The position numbers were made by a program, and so were the translations under genes. 64,000 nt of DNA, taken from assembly GCA_028753945.1 (NCBI GenBank), contig JAPNXP010000010.1:313042-377041 (forward strand), read 5' to 3'. This DNA is from Hexactinellida sp. DTS-2022. Lineage: Eukaryota; Porifera; Hexactinellida. This document shows, piece after piece, positions 23,260 to 32,767 of the stretch (the first letter of the stretch is position 1; the number at the start of each line of letters is the position of its first letter). The notes below the pieces were generated by a model, which was given only the letters and a program-made list of their open reading frames with translations, was not told the DNA's origin and ran no database searches.

Positions 23260-24432
23260 ATGGCAGAGTCGTCCCCTCTCCTCTCGGATCTCTCCGAAGA
23301 GTCTGCCCCCCTGCAGGCCCTGGTGTCCTCCCAGGAGCTGCTGGCGGATATGGCCTCCCTCTCGAGTCCCGACTCCAGCCAGAACACGCCTGTGCACCTG
23401 GATAATACGCTGGAGAGTTCTGAGCTCATCGAGTGTTCCCTCCCACTCAATGAGAGTTCTGAGGAACCGCTCGACCCCAGGATAAAGGATGAACTGGACA
23501 CAATGAATGCGTCAGGTGACGACATCAATAACCTAGAGGCACAAGTGCTAAGGTTAAAGAGCGATCTAGGAAAGATAATGAATGAGGGGAATTTCAAACT
23601 GGATGAAATGAAGATGAAGATTGGTGACAAGACGATTGAAAATTCGAAGATATACTACACTACGCTAATTAAGGCTAAGAGAATACACCGTGCCCTCTTA
23701 AAGGCTACCAGAGATTTCGACTCCGCCAATAAACAGAGACAGGGTGCAAAAGATGAGCTGAAAAAAGTAGAAGAAAACTTCCTCTTAACCAAAGAGGACA
23801 TTGATCACAATTCCCCAGATTCAGTTTCAAAGCAACAATCGAGGGCTTTAGAAGGCCTGAACGTAGCTATTACACTAGTGAATGAATTGGATGAAGTTGT
23901 ACTCAAACGGGAAAACATTCATCAACTAAAATCTGCCGATTTCACTCGATTAGTAGCAACTTTACAAGAGTGTAAAAAAAAACATAGGAAGAATATCTTA
24001 AAAGCCAAACCCTACTTTGAAACGAAGTATCATTACGAACATCGTTTGATGGACTTAATGGCCACTAGGAGGTATATATTCGATCAATTAAAACATGCTA
24101 AAGTCAGGTATAATGTAGCGATGCACAATCTGGAGACGATAAGCCTTCAGATACATAATATGCGTGGCGACTTACCTGATCTCGATAATGGGAATCTCAT
24201 CAATCCTCTACTCTTGGATGGCGAAGGAAGTATTGGCGATTCTAGCCTAGGAATATCCGAGATAGATCCTAGTCTTTACCAGAATTCAACCACCACAGGG
24301 TCTACTCGGTCAGTTAATGACTTCTTTGACGAAAGTATTTCTGAGAGTTTGAAGGAATTATCTGTCAGCTCTGAGTTACCAGTTACGATTCAGAAAAAAG
24401 CTTCTAATAAAAGCCGTTTGACATATCTATAA
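23260..24432 (+). CDS. SH3BP5: SH3BP5-family Rab11 guanine nucleotide exchange factor
   Basis: 390 aa in one exon. After an acidic, Ser-rich N-terminal stretch (1-65) comes LDPRIKDELDTMNASGDDINNLE, the conserved opening of the SH3BP5 coiled coil, continuing through ENSKIYYTTLIKAKRIHRALLKATRDF to SKPYFE-like AKPYFETKYHYE and VAMHNLETISLQIH (to ~325). The long antiparallel helices bind and activate Rab11 in other animals. The C-terminal 65 residues are Ser-rich and unstructured. Nothing suggests truncation, and the length lies in the family range. Confidence 0.88.
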   Translation: MAESSPLLSDLSEESAPLQALVSSQELLADMASLSSPDSSQNTPVHLDNTLESSELIECSLPLNESSEEPLDPRIKDELDTMNASGDDINNLEAQVLRLKSDLGKIMNEGNFKLDEMKMKIGDKTIENSKIYYTTLIKAKRIHRALLKATRDFDSANKQRQGAKDELKKVEENFLLTKEDIDHNSPDSVSKQQSRALEGLNVAITLVNELDEVVLKRENIHQLKSADFTRLVATLQECKKKHRKNILKAKPYFETKYHYEHRLMDLMATRRYIFDQLKHAKVRYNVAMHNLETISLQIHNMRGDLPDLDNGNLINPLLLDGEGSIGDSSLGISEIDPSLYQNSTTTGSTRSVNDFFDESISESLKELSVSSELPVTIQKKASNKSRLTYL

Positions 24433-24762
24433 CGTATTTGGTAAGTTATAATTTTACAACAAAAACATGATGTTAAATAATTTATGCATTATTTTAAATT
24501 GTCGGTATTTTATGTTTGTTGTTTGTTTGTTTGTATGTAGCATTTGTTTACTCTGTTGTTTACATACCAAACTCCCTCTATTGTTTTTAATATACGATGC
24601 TCTATAAAGCATAATTGAATATTTGAGACATGCTGTACTAAATGGTTTCATTTTAGGCATATGTTCATTAATAAATACGATTAAACAGTTTCTAATTAGT
24701 TATATATTTGTGGTACCTGTGCTTGACTGAGGTTACCTACTCTCTCTTCTCTCTCTCACTGA

Positions 24763-25314
24763 ATGAGCATACAAGGAACGAACAACTCGCCTTATACGAA
24801 CGCATATTCAACCGACCCCCACAACATGAAGGCAATCAGTGTAGCAAACCTCCCACATCTACCAGCGCTGCCTATGATAGTAGTCATGTTCCATATGTTT
24901 TTCTTTGTCCTATCGCTTATATCTTTTAGCTATTTCTGGACATACGCCGTCATATTCATTAACGTTTCTTTCTTTATACTCGGCATTTGGGCTGCGCACG
25001 ATCAGAACAGCGCCCAGGCTGCATTCTGGATGTTCTGTGTTCACTTGTCCGGCATTCTCATAGACATAATAGTACTGTCGCTATATTTCGGTGCCCTACA
25101 AGATGCGTACGGAAATGGCGGTAGCTCACTAGCTCGCACCTACCAATTCTCTGCAGCAATGATTATAATAAATCTACTTTTCAAGCCGATTACAAGCTTC
25201 GTGCTTGTATACTTATTCTGGTTCAGAGATGGGTTTGGGAAAGTATTAGCCTCCCTTAAATCTTCTCGCAGTGACAATCCTTACTCCAGCATAGATGACC
25301 CTGAGAGAACCTAA
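24763..25314 (+). CDS. AGTRAP: AGTRAP-like multipass membrane protein
   Basis: 183 aa in one exon, with four hydrophobic segments (about 32-56, 58-78, 88-112, 132-155). FFILGIWAAHDQNSAQAAFWMF, then GILIDIIVLSLYF, then FSAAMIIINLLFKPITSF and the tail motif PYSSIDD correspond block by block to AGTRAP, the type-1 angiotensin II receptor-associated protein, whose tail has YQTID. In mammals it binds the receptor tail and promotes its internalisation; in an animal without that hormone system the role is likely receptor or vesicle traffic. Methionine 22 (24826) is an alternative start that would match the shorter vertebrate N-terminus. Confidence 0.78.
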   Translation: MSIQGTNNSPYTNAYSTDPHNMKAISVANLPHLPALPMIVVMFHMFFFVLSLISFSYFWTYAVIFINVSFFILGIWAAHDQNSAQAAFWMFCVHLSGILIDIIVLSLYFGALQDAYGNGGSSLARTYQFSAAMIIINLLFKPITSFVLVYLFWFRDGFGKVLASLKSSRSDNPYSSIDDPERT

Positions 25315-25562
25315 CTATTTAGCTTTTATACTAATTAGTATGGACTACCCCGAATTATACTATATTATTTATATAACGTAGAAGTATGAAAACTATATTT
25401 TTACATTAGTGGTAGGTAGTCTGTAATGTATATAATTGCTGTGTTGTGTTGGTGCTTGAATGAGATTTATAAGATTCATTTGTATTTTAATATTCTACAA
25501 CAACATCCAAGGATACTTAAGATTAGCATTATTTGTTAATAAAAATAAAATAATAATAATAA

Positions 25563-26699
25563 TCACTTTAAGACTGCAAAACTGGTTCCATCTCCACACC
25601 CAATCTTGAGAACTTTCTCTTTAATTTCTAACAAAACTGGTAATTTCACATTTTCTTCATTTCCATTCCCGCACATTCCATGTTCGTTCCAGCCCCAACT
25701 GAATACCCCTCCTGTCTCACTCAGTGCCACACTATGCTGCGCCCCACACTTTATATCGACTATTCTCACGCCAATATCGACCCTCTTGATCTCGCTGGAC
25801 CCCTTGTCCCCATGGGGACAGCCCCCGGGCACCACTTCTCTCCCCAGCTGACCGTAGTCACACCTGCCCCAGCTGAAAACCTCTCCTTTCTCCGTCATTA
25901 GTAGACTGTGTTGCCAACCACATTCTACTTTAACAACAGCTTGCAAACCTATTAGTTTTACAGGTTTTAAAATATAAGGTTTGTCTGGTCCACATTCCAA
26001 CCCACACTGTCCGTAACTATTGTCTCCGCACACAAATACATTCCTATCCAAACTCAGAGCAACGCTATGTCCATTCCCCATACACAGTTCTATAATGCGA
26101 ATTCCCTTCAACCCGTCGCTCCCAAATATCCCGGGCACCTTATTGTTCCCGTCCCTCCCAAGTTGTCCCCTGTTCCCATTGCCCCACGTGTGCCCCCTCC
26201 CATCTACACTCACGCACCCAGAGTGCCGCATTCCACACGCCACGCTCGTAACTACCTCTCCCCCGAACAGACCATTCTCCAGCAGCACAGGCAAACAGCT
26301 GTTCGGCCCCACCTTCTCAGTTCCCAGCTGTCCATATGTGTTTGCCCCCCACGCGAATACGGCTCCCTCTACCGTGCATACCACGGTGTGTGTCCATCCA
26401 CACGCGACCCTCCTCACCCCAGGCAGCCCCAGAACCCGTGTGAGCAGCGTGACGTCACTAGCTAGCTTACAGGCTGTCTGTCCGTCCTTATTCCACCCAC
26501 ACATGTGCACAGCTCCCTCGGATAGCACGTAGGAGTGCGCCCCGCCCCCGCCCATGTCCCCTATGGGCCCTAGCTCTGTGACGTCATTAGCTGGCTTACG
26601 GGGAAGCGACTGGTCCGCCTGAGTGCTTAGGGCCAGTTGGTAGTGGCTGTTGCTACCCCAGGATAGGAATGTGACTCTCATGTAGCTATTAACAGCCAT
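25563..26699 (-). CDS. SERGEF: RCC1-repeat protein, SERGEF-like
   Basis: 378 aa in one exon, a single seven-bladed RCC1 propeller: FLSWGSNSHYQLA, VHMCGWNKDGQ, VFAWGANTYGQLG, GHTWGNGNRGQLG, VFVCGDNSYGQCG, VFSWGRCDYGQLG and VFSWGWNEHGMCGNG. The last blade and the GGGGAHSYVLSEG block match SERGEF (DelGEF), a protein linked to the exocyst and secretion, rather than RCC1 itself, which has other blade signatures and a basic N-tail. No kinase, BTB or HECT domain is attached. Exchange activity has not been shown convincingly for the family. Confidence 0.83.
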   Translation of the reverse strand: MAVNSYMRVTFLSWGSNSHYQLALSTQADQSLPRKPANDVTELGPIGDMGGGGAHSYVLSEGAVHMCGWNKDGQTACKLASDVTLLTRVLGLPGVRRVACGWTHTVVCTVEGAVFAWGANTYGQLGTEKVGPNSCLPVLLENGLFGGEVVTSVACGMRHSGCVSVDGRGHTWGNGNRGQLGRDGNNKVPGIFGSDGLKGIRIIELCMGNGHSVALSLDRNVFVCGDNSYGQCGLECGPDKPYILKPVKLIGLQAVVKVECGWQHSLLMTEKGEVFSWGRCDYGQLGREVVPGGCPHGDKGSSEIKRVDIGVRIVDIKCGAQHSVALSETGGVFSWGWNEHGMCGNGNEENVKLPVLLEIKEKVLKIGCGDGTSFAVLK

Positions 26700-26742
26700 T
26701 AATAAGCTTAAATACTGCTATTGTAAACGGGCTTAAATATTG

Positions 26743-27134
26743 TATAGTTAACTCCCGTTATAACGAAATACAAGGACCCTTCATATACTTCGATATAAGC
26801 GGAGTAAATTCAACTACTTTAACAGTCTGAGGTATACGGTGGTGTTCGCGTAATAGCAAGTAACATTTTGCATGAAATTTGCTTGCTAAAGCCCACCATA
26901 CACGATGCAACATTGTTGCATGCAACACAATTTTCGTGCGACAAGTTGTATGCAATTTTGTTGCATCGTGTATGGTGGGCTTAATATGCGAACTTGCAAT
27001 TAGAGGAACATAATTAATTAACATTAAATGCTCGCTTGGGGACTGAAAATAACTTGCTAATAGAGCAATTAGGCGAACAACACTGTATATGTAATATCGT
27101 TATATCCGACTTGGTTATAAGTGGAGTTTACTGA
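26743..27134. repeat. Three-level nest of inverted-repeat elements
   Basis: The outermost family E element begins TATAGTTAACTCCCGTTA (26743) and ends GTTATAAGTGGAGTTTACTG (~27132). A family C element interrupts it at 26835-27087 (GGTGGTGTTCGCGTAATAG ... AGGCGAACAACACTGTA). That one is itself interrupted at 26891-26980 by a 90-bp element with long inverted ends (AGCCCACCATACACGATGCA ... TGCATCGTGTATGGTGGGCT) flanked by TAA on both sides, as expected for PIF/Harbinger-like MITEs. This fills the SERGEF to 27165 spacer. Confidence 0.82.
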
Positions 27135-27164
27135 GTTAATGCGTGTCTTTGGAGCTAGAATATA

Positions 27165-27806
27165 ATGGGAGCAGCCGGAGAGCAGATACTATGGGAGGTA
27201 CAAGGAGAACTCTACATTCTGGTGTTCTGCTCTTTCCTATTCATTGCTGTCCTCATTGCCACTATTGCAGGCAGCACACTTGTATTCAACACGCGCGTTT
27301 CCAACTACAACACAATGCTTATTATAGGGGCCATACTACAGGTTACTCTGTATCTGTTCGCGTATATTCCATTCCTGTATTACTACGAATTCTACTCGCT
27401 TTCCTTGGGCGGTTGGTTAGTACAGAATCTATGGATCGCCATGGGTTGGACAAGTTACGATTATATTCTGCTACACAAACAGCTGTACTATGATATCTTG
27501 TTGTGTGTTTACATGCATCTCCCTCTCCTATTAATGCTAATTAAGAAGTTAACAAAACGCGACAAAGAGCACTACTTCCTACAAGCGATACTCGGCACCT
27601 CTCAGTTAAGAGGACATTTAATTGGCTGCTTAGTTGGCCTCCATCTTAAAGACTGGAGGAGATTCCTATTCACACTATTACCGAGACTTCCTATGATACT
27701 AATTGACTTAGGGTTCGTGTTCGGTTCGTATTATTACTTTAAGTATGGCGAGCAGACATATGTAGCTGATGTGGATGAGGATGAGCTTAGACAGAAACAA
27801 GATTAG
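27165..27806 (+). CDS. Unrecognised multipass membrane protein
   Basis: 213 aa in one exon. I do not recognise the family. Hydrophobic segments lie at about 17-40, 48-70, 78-96, 107-124 and 175-196, giving five or six membrane spans. Loop features are CVYMHLPLLLMLIKKLTKRDKEHYF and GTSQLRGHLIGCLVGLHLKDWRRF; the tail is acidic (DVDEDELRQKQD). There is no signal peptide and no catalytic motif. Its GC content and gene style match neighbouring housekeeping genes, so it is likely a real conserved gene. Flanked by inverted-repeat elements on both sides. Confidence 0.6.
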   Translation: MGAAGEQILWEVQGELYILVFCSFLFIAVLIATIAGSTLVFNTRVSNYNTMLIIGAILQVTLYLFAYIPFLYYYEFYSLSLGGWLVQNLWIAMGWTSYDYILLHKQLYYDILLCVYMHLPLLLMLIKKLTKRDKEHYFLQAILGTSQLRGHLIGCLVGLHLKDWRRFLFTLLPRLPMILIDLGFVFGSYYYFKYGEQTYVADVDEDELRQKQD

Positions 27807-27962
27807 AATTATTATTTTATAACTCTAGTCTAGTGTATAATACTTTGCTGTGCTGTTATTGTTAGTTGAAAAAAATTCTGCAAACATTAGGGTACACTCT
27901 GTTTTCTCTAATAGTCCACCAGAAGGAAAATGGCATAAAATGGACTATTATAGATATAGAAA

Positions 27963-28124
27963 TACAGTGTATGCCGGATATAAACACATCGACGGGAACT
28001 GCACTTAATGTGCTTATAACTAGTTATAAGTATAACTGGCATGTTCTTATAACCGACATAAATTATATAGGGTATATGGCAACCGTTTTCCAACATAGTG
28101 TTCTTATATCCGACATCTACTATA
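27963..28124. repeat. Family A element between the membrane-protein gene and FARSA
   Basis: TACAGTGTATGCCGGATATA at the left and ATATCCGACATCTACTATAG at the right, with the family's 'catcgacgggaactgcactt' and 'ggcaaccgttttcc' tracts. Confidence 0.72.
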
Positions 28125-28250
28125 GTTGATTTGATTTGGTCAAAATAAAGTGACTATTAGAGAAGTGGACAGTAAGAGAGAACAGAATGTAATTTTATAT
28201 TCTATGAGTAAATAAGTTTCAAACAAAAAAGTATCATTCACTTTAGCAAA

Positions 28251-29762
28251 ATGGCTGTTAAAAGCAAGCCCAAGATGAGTCCGCAGGAGGGCGGCTTACT
28301 GGCGGCCATTAACGAGCAAGACACCGGGTCTCTACAGCTGGCCGCTCGGCTCGAGGTTAACCACCAAGAAGTTGTCGGCATTATAAAGAGCCTGCAGTCC
28401 CTGGGTGACGTCATACGAGCGGAACAAATGGAAGAGAAGATGTGGACCCTGACCCAGGAGGGCAATGAGGTAGTGGCCACTGGGAGTCACGAGGCTCGCG
28501 TGTATAACGCGGTTAATGCGGAGAAAGGAACCCCGCAAGCTGAGCTTATGAAGACAGTGCCTAATGCCAAGATTGGGTTTAGTAAGGCGATGTCAGCTGG
28601 CTGGATTCGGATAGAGAAGGTTGATGGCGTTGCTATGGTGCAAAGGAATGTTGAGAGCATAACCGATAGGGTACAGGAAGTGCTGCAAATGCTGTCAGTT
28701 GGAAACTTGTTAGGAATCGAAGGAGATTTGTTAAAGAACTTGAAAGGAAGGAAACTTATCGTAGAAGGATTAATAAAAAGTTATATGCTAAGTAAGGGCG
28801 AGGAATTCATGCTAGATATTTCCCCGCTCAGATTACCAGCTGAGATAACAGCTGCGATGCTAGCTAACAACGCTTGGAAGGAAATGGAATTCAAACCTCT
28901 AAATCTGAGAGCGAAGGGCAACCTACCTCAAGGAGGGCATCTACACCCTCTCCTCAAGGGAAGGGCACAAATGAGGCAAATATTCATAGAAATGGGGTTC
29001 AGCGAAATGCCGACTAATAATTTCGTGGAGTGTTCTTTCTGGAATTTCGACGCTCTATTCCAGCCGCAGCAGCACCCAGCCAGAGACGCACACGACACAT
29101 TCTTCCTCTCTGACCCCCTCTTGACAACCGATCTGCCACAAGGGTATGTGGAGAGAGTCAAGAAGGTACACGAGTCAGGCGGCTACGGGTCCATCGGGTA
29201 CAACTACGATTGGAAGTTGGGCGAGGCTCAGAAGAATATTCTGCGGACGCACACCACCGCGGTTAGCGCAAGAATGCTATACAAACTAGCGCAGGAAGGA
29301 TTCAAGCCTGCAAAGTACTTCTCAATTGACAGAGTTTTCAGGAATGAAACCATGGATTCAACGCATCTGGTTGAGTTCCATCAGGTGGAGGGAGTAGTGG
29401 CAGACTACAATCTAACGCTTGGACACCTCATCGGGATATTCGCGGAATTCTTCAAAAAGCTCGGCATTGACAAACTGCGCTTCAAGCCAGCTTACAATCC
29501 GTATACTGAACCCAGTCTAGAGATATTCGGTTTCCACGAGGTCAACAAGACTTGGATCGAGGTGGGAAATTCCGGTATTTTCAGGCCTGAAATGCTTCAG
29601 CCAATGGGTCTACCCAAAGACGTGGTGGTGCTTGCATGGGGCCTGTCTCTGGAAAGACCCATAATGATTAAATACGGATACGACAACATACGGAAGCTAG
29701 TCGGACACAAACAAGACTTAGAGATGATATATAGCAACCCCATTTGTAGACTGGACTTCTGA
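28251..29762 (+). CDS. FARSA: Phenylalanyl-tRNA synthetase alpha subunit
   Basis: 503 aa in one exon, the usual length of cytosolic PheRS alpha. The N-terminal winged-helix region (1-100) is followed by the class II catalytic core: motif 2 region [26 protein letters not shown], then [16 protein letters not shown] [36 protein letters not shown] and motif 3 [15 protein letters not shown], closing with NPICRLDF. The protein pairs with FARSB as an alpha2beta2 enzyme that charges tRNA-Phe in the cytosol. The beta subunit is not in the window. No mitochondrial presequence is present. Confidence 0.95.
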   Translation: MAVKSKPKMSPQEGGLLAAINEQDTGSLQLAARLEVNHQEVVGIIKSLQSLGDVIRAEQMEEKMWTLTQEGNEVVATGSHEARVYNAVNAEKGTPQAELMKTVPNAKIGFSKAMSAGWIRIEKVDGVAMVQRNVESITDRVQEVLQMLSVGNLLGIEGDLLKNLKGRKLIVEGLIKSYMLSKGEEFMLDISPLRLPAEITAAMLANNAWKEMEFKPLNLRAKGNLPQGGHLHPLLKGRAQMRQIFIEMGFSEMPTNNFVECSFWNFDALFQPQQHPARDAHDTFFLSDPLLTTDLPQGYVERVKKVHESGGYGSIGYNYDWKLGEAQKNILRTHTTAVSARMLYKLAQEGFKPAKYFSIDRVFRNETMDSTHLVEFHQVEGVVADYNLTLGHLIGIFAEFFKKLGIDKLRFKPAYNPYTEPSLEIFGFHEVNKTWIEVGNSGIFRPEMLQPMGLPKDVVVLAWGLSLERPIMIKYGYDNIRKLVGHKQDLEMIYSNPICRLDF

Positions 29763-29833
29763 ACATTAGTGTATATTCAATAGAATTAGTTTATTAGACA
29801 GAATATATAATTAGACAAATGCAATCTTAGTTA

Positions 29834-30244
29834 TCAACATGACGTCATATACTTCAAATCAGTGGATTTAAATCCCTCCAAAAAGAACCCGGACACATCT
29901 CCCCCTCCTTCCATTTGGTGCAGCTTAGCTACTTTCGGTTTCAGATTGTCCTGAACAGTTCTAATCTCCCTCTCGATCTCCTCCTGGTCTTCTGATAGCA
30001 TTTTGCTAACCGAGTGAGTTGGCATTTGTATGAACATGCTCCCAAAGCATAGCCATTCCTTGTCTGGTTCCGCGGAAGGTTTAAGTTTGAGTTTTCGCAA
30101 AGCTTCTCTGTTCGCGTTTCTCTTCCGATCCAATTCTACCAGCTGGTGTTTGTCAGAGAGAACGTCTTCTCCTAGCAACTCTAAGTCCGTTAGGAATGTA
30201 ATAGCGCTCTTAAGTTGTGGGTTGTCTTCTATCATCAGAGACAT
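29834..30244 (-). CDS. PDRG1: PDRG1-like prefoldin-type subunit
   Basis: 136 aa in one exon, close to the 133 aa of human PDRG1. Shared blocks are DLELLGEDVLSDKHQLVELDRKRNANREALRKL, then WLCFGSMFIQMP, and DQEEIEREIRTVQDNLKPKVAKL, i.e. two helices either side of a beta hairpin as in beta-class prefoldins. PDRG1 belongs to the R2TP/prefoldin-like complex that assembles RNA polymerases and PIKK kinases. It is convergent with FARSA, with stops about 70 bp apart. Confidence 0.85.
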   Translation of the reverse strand: MSLMIEDNPQLKSAITFLTDLELLGEDVLSDKHQLVELDRKRNANREALRKLKLKPSAEPDKEWLCFGSMFIQMPTHSVSKMLSEDQEEIEREIRTVQDNLKPKVAKLHQMEGGGDVSGFFLEGFKSTDLKYMTSC

Positions 30245-30316
30245 TATAAATATCTCTCTTTAGGTACAATCGTAATTACACTCAGTAATCGTATTCATGC
30301 AGTGTACTGTATTAGC

Positions 30317-30668
30317 GGCTGTTCAAACGTTACGTAACGCTTTCATTGGGGGTCAACCAATGTGTGACAGATAAGGATTTTTTAGGAGGGCGAGACGCTC
30401 CTTTTGGAGCATGATCTTTGGAAAATTTGAATTTAGGAGCACGAAAATTTGGAACCTCTCCTATACTGTAACATTAATTTGTGATTTAGGCGTATTAAAA
30501 TTGGATCAGACCAGGATTAGGAGCGTATTTACAAATGACTGTATAATACACTACACTGTCAGACCATCCTTTTTATCATATTACAAACAGGTTAAATAAA
30601 CGTGACATAGGGAGGGGGTGTCTAATTTTCTGGAATTTTGCGTTACGTAACGACGTTTTAACGGCCCT
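30317..30668. repeat. Inverted-repeat element with TTACGTAA-rich ends
   Basis: GGCTGTTCAAACGTTACGTA at the left pairs with TACGTAACGACGTTTTAACG at the right (ending GGCCCTGA). The interior is AT-rich and non-coding. No second copy is in the window, and the flanks show no clear target duplication. It occupies most of the PDRG1-RRP1 spacer. Confidence 0.6.
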
Positions 30669-30960
30669 GACTATAATAATGTTTATCCCACTCATGTAAA
30701 CCCATAATTAAATAATATCAAAACTAATGTAATTAATACTGCAAAACATATCCACTTAACAGGAATAGAATAGACATCCTACACAGGGTAAGTTCGTTAC
30801 TAACCAAAATACAAGTGAGAATAAATTCGCGACAATATAACAAACAAGTACGTAGTAGTATTACAGTTACTGAGAGTTAATGTGAGAATTCAGAATACTT
30901 AGGACGTAAGGGTATCTTATTATGGTATGATAAATAAGAGTATGATAAGTCAGTCAGCTG

Positions 30961-32523
30961 TTAGAATTCCTTGATGTCCATACCGGACTTTAAAATGCTC
31001 TTCGTTGGAGTGAGTGATTTCTCAAACGCGACCAATTCCGGAGACAGCATCGCGGCTGATCCCTTGCGGAATTCGCGAATGTACGGCTTCTCGCCTGAGA
31101 AGGTGACGCGCTTCTTCTTGCAGGGGCTGTATTCGTGCGTTGGAGAGGGCGTGGAGGGGGAGAGGTCGTCCTCGTTGTACCAGGCACCAAGCGCACTGTT
31201 GACGTCATCAGCGGAGCGAGAGAGCTTGTGATCTAGGTTAGTGGGTGGGTTGATAAGAATGTGTAGTTCTTTGTTGTTGTTCTTCTTTCCCTTACGCTTG
31301 CGCTTTTTGTTAGGTTTCGCGTTGGTTGGAAAAGGTATGAAAGTAAAATCGTTGTTGTTGGTTTCCGCTTCAGCTGATCCGTTCTCTAACTCTGGTGTAA
31401 AAATGTCGGGACTCAGACTAAAACTGAGGTCAGAGCTAAACGTAGAATCTTCGCTTTGTTGTTCCCCCAAGAAAGCATCGAGTTCGTTCGCGAAATCTCC
31501 ATCTTCTGGCATCGGTTCGTCGCCATCCAAGTCAATATCCCCTATGTTATGACTGGTGTTATCTACCATTCCATCTGACAACTCCGGTTGCTGGGTTGTC
31601 TCGGGAGAGGTGTCTGCCTTGGTTGGAGCTTCCTCTGCTACCGAGGGATCAACAGCTGGTAGCTCAATTTCTGCGGCTACCATAGGTTCTGGCATGATAA
31701 GGAGTTTGTGCTTAATTGAATAGAATTTGTTCCTACAACTCTCTAGGGTACCTTTATTAGTTGCCATTTTTGTAATATAATTCTCATAGAGAGTCTTATC
31801 AGTGTAGAGATGGTCGCCTTTTCCTTTCTCTATCATTGAACAAATACGATCAAAAATATTCGCAATTGTAACCTGTCGAATAACTTTGCTCGGGCTTTTC
31901 GTTGCTAGCATTCGAAACGGGTCGATCAGAGTGATTACTGTGGACATAGGAATGTTGGGGTAAGCATTGAATAGCTCTTGAATGTAAATATCAATAAAAT
32001 GCAATTTCACGCCATCTGATATATATTCTGAAATTAGCTCGAGCGGATGAGCTTGGAGAGCGACTGCCAAACTCTCCATAGCAATTTCACTCCATCCATA
32101 GTTAGAAAGATATTTAAAAATTTGTTTTAGAAACTCGCGTATCAAAAGATAGAACTTATCAAGACGGAGTTTATCGATATTAGACCACTGTTGCTGCATT
32201 GTGTGAAAAAACGCACTTACGAATAGCATCGTGTCATCCAACCTTTTGAAAATGTGGATCAGAGAGGCGAGATTTTTCGCGAGTTCTTCCTGTATCAATG
32301 GCTTATCCGCATGCCACATACAGAAATAGATTGCTCTCATTATTTTCAACATGTCAAGTTCAGTAAAAACAGTGTTCATTTCAGCCTCACTACACGAAGC
32401 CCGTAGCAACGACAAGGATGCTTTGGCATCCAACCACTGGCGAAATTTCTTTAACGCCCGTCCGCGTGCCATTTTATCTACATCCACGAGTCTTCGGGCA
32501 AGTGCCAAGTCTCTTTCTTCCAT
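30961..32523 (-). CDS. RRP1: Ribosomal RNA processing protein RRP1 (NOP52)
   Basis: 520 aa in one exon. The NOP52 domain covers ~8-230: LARRLVDVDKMARGRALKKFRQWL, AIYFCMWHADKPLIQEELAKNLASLI, and DKFYLLIREFLKQIFKYL. The rest is acidic and Ser-rich with an NLS-like KPNKKRKRKGKKNNNK near 410. The C-terminal part has KKKRVTFSG, an RVxF protein phosphatase 1 docking motif (RVTF at 472-475), comparable to the KVTF motif known in vertebrate RRP1B. RRP1 acts in nucleolar maturation of the large ribosomal subunit. A single gene presumably covers the RRP1 and RRP1B roles. Confidence 0.9.
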   Translation of the reverse strand: MEERDLALARRLVDVDKMARGRALKKFRQWLDAKASLSLLRASCSEAEMNTVFTELDMLKIMRAIYFCMWHADKPLIQEELAKNLASLIHIFKRLDDTMLFVSAFFHTMQQQWSNIDKLRLDKFYLLIREFLKQIFKYLSNYGWSEIAMESLAVALQAHPLELISEYISDGVKLHFIDIYIQELFNAYPNIPMSTVITLIDPFRMLATKSPSKVIRQVTIANIFDRICSMIEKGKGDHLYTDKTLYENYITKMATNKGTLESCRNKFYSIKHKLLIMPEPMVAAEIELPAVDPSVAEEAPTKADTSPETTQQPELSDGMVDNTSHNIGDIDLDGDEPMPEDGDFANELDAFLGEQQSEDSTFSSDLSFSLSPDIFTPELENGSAEAETNNNDFTFIPFPTNAKPNKKRKRKGKKNNNKELHILINPPTNLDHKLSRSADDVNSALGAWYNEDDLSPSTPSPTHEYSPCKKKRVTFSGEKPYIREFRKGSAAMLSPELVAFEKSLTPTKSILKSGMDIKEF

Positions 32524-32767
32524 AGCTAAACAAATGTAGATTTATTATTATTACCCCAGAATACTTACATATATATATGGAGTATGAAATGTAATAGGCA
32601 AGTCAATTCCATTGCTACTCATCCGTAGTTATGATGTGTAGATCTACAAATAATAAATATACACCGAATATTAGACAGCTTAACATAGAACCATAAAACA
32701 TAATTTTAAATGGTAGATATTACAAACCAAAATGGAATTCTTATTCTGTCAAAATAAAATTCGGTCC

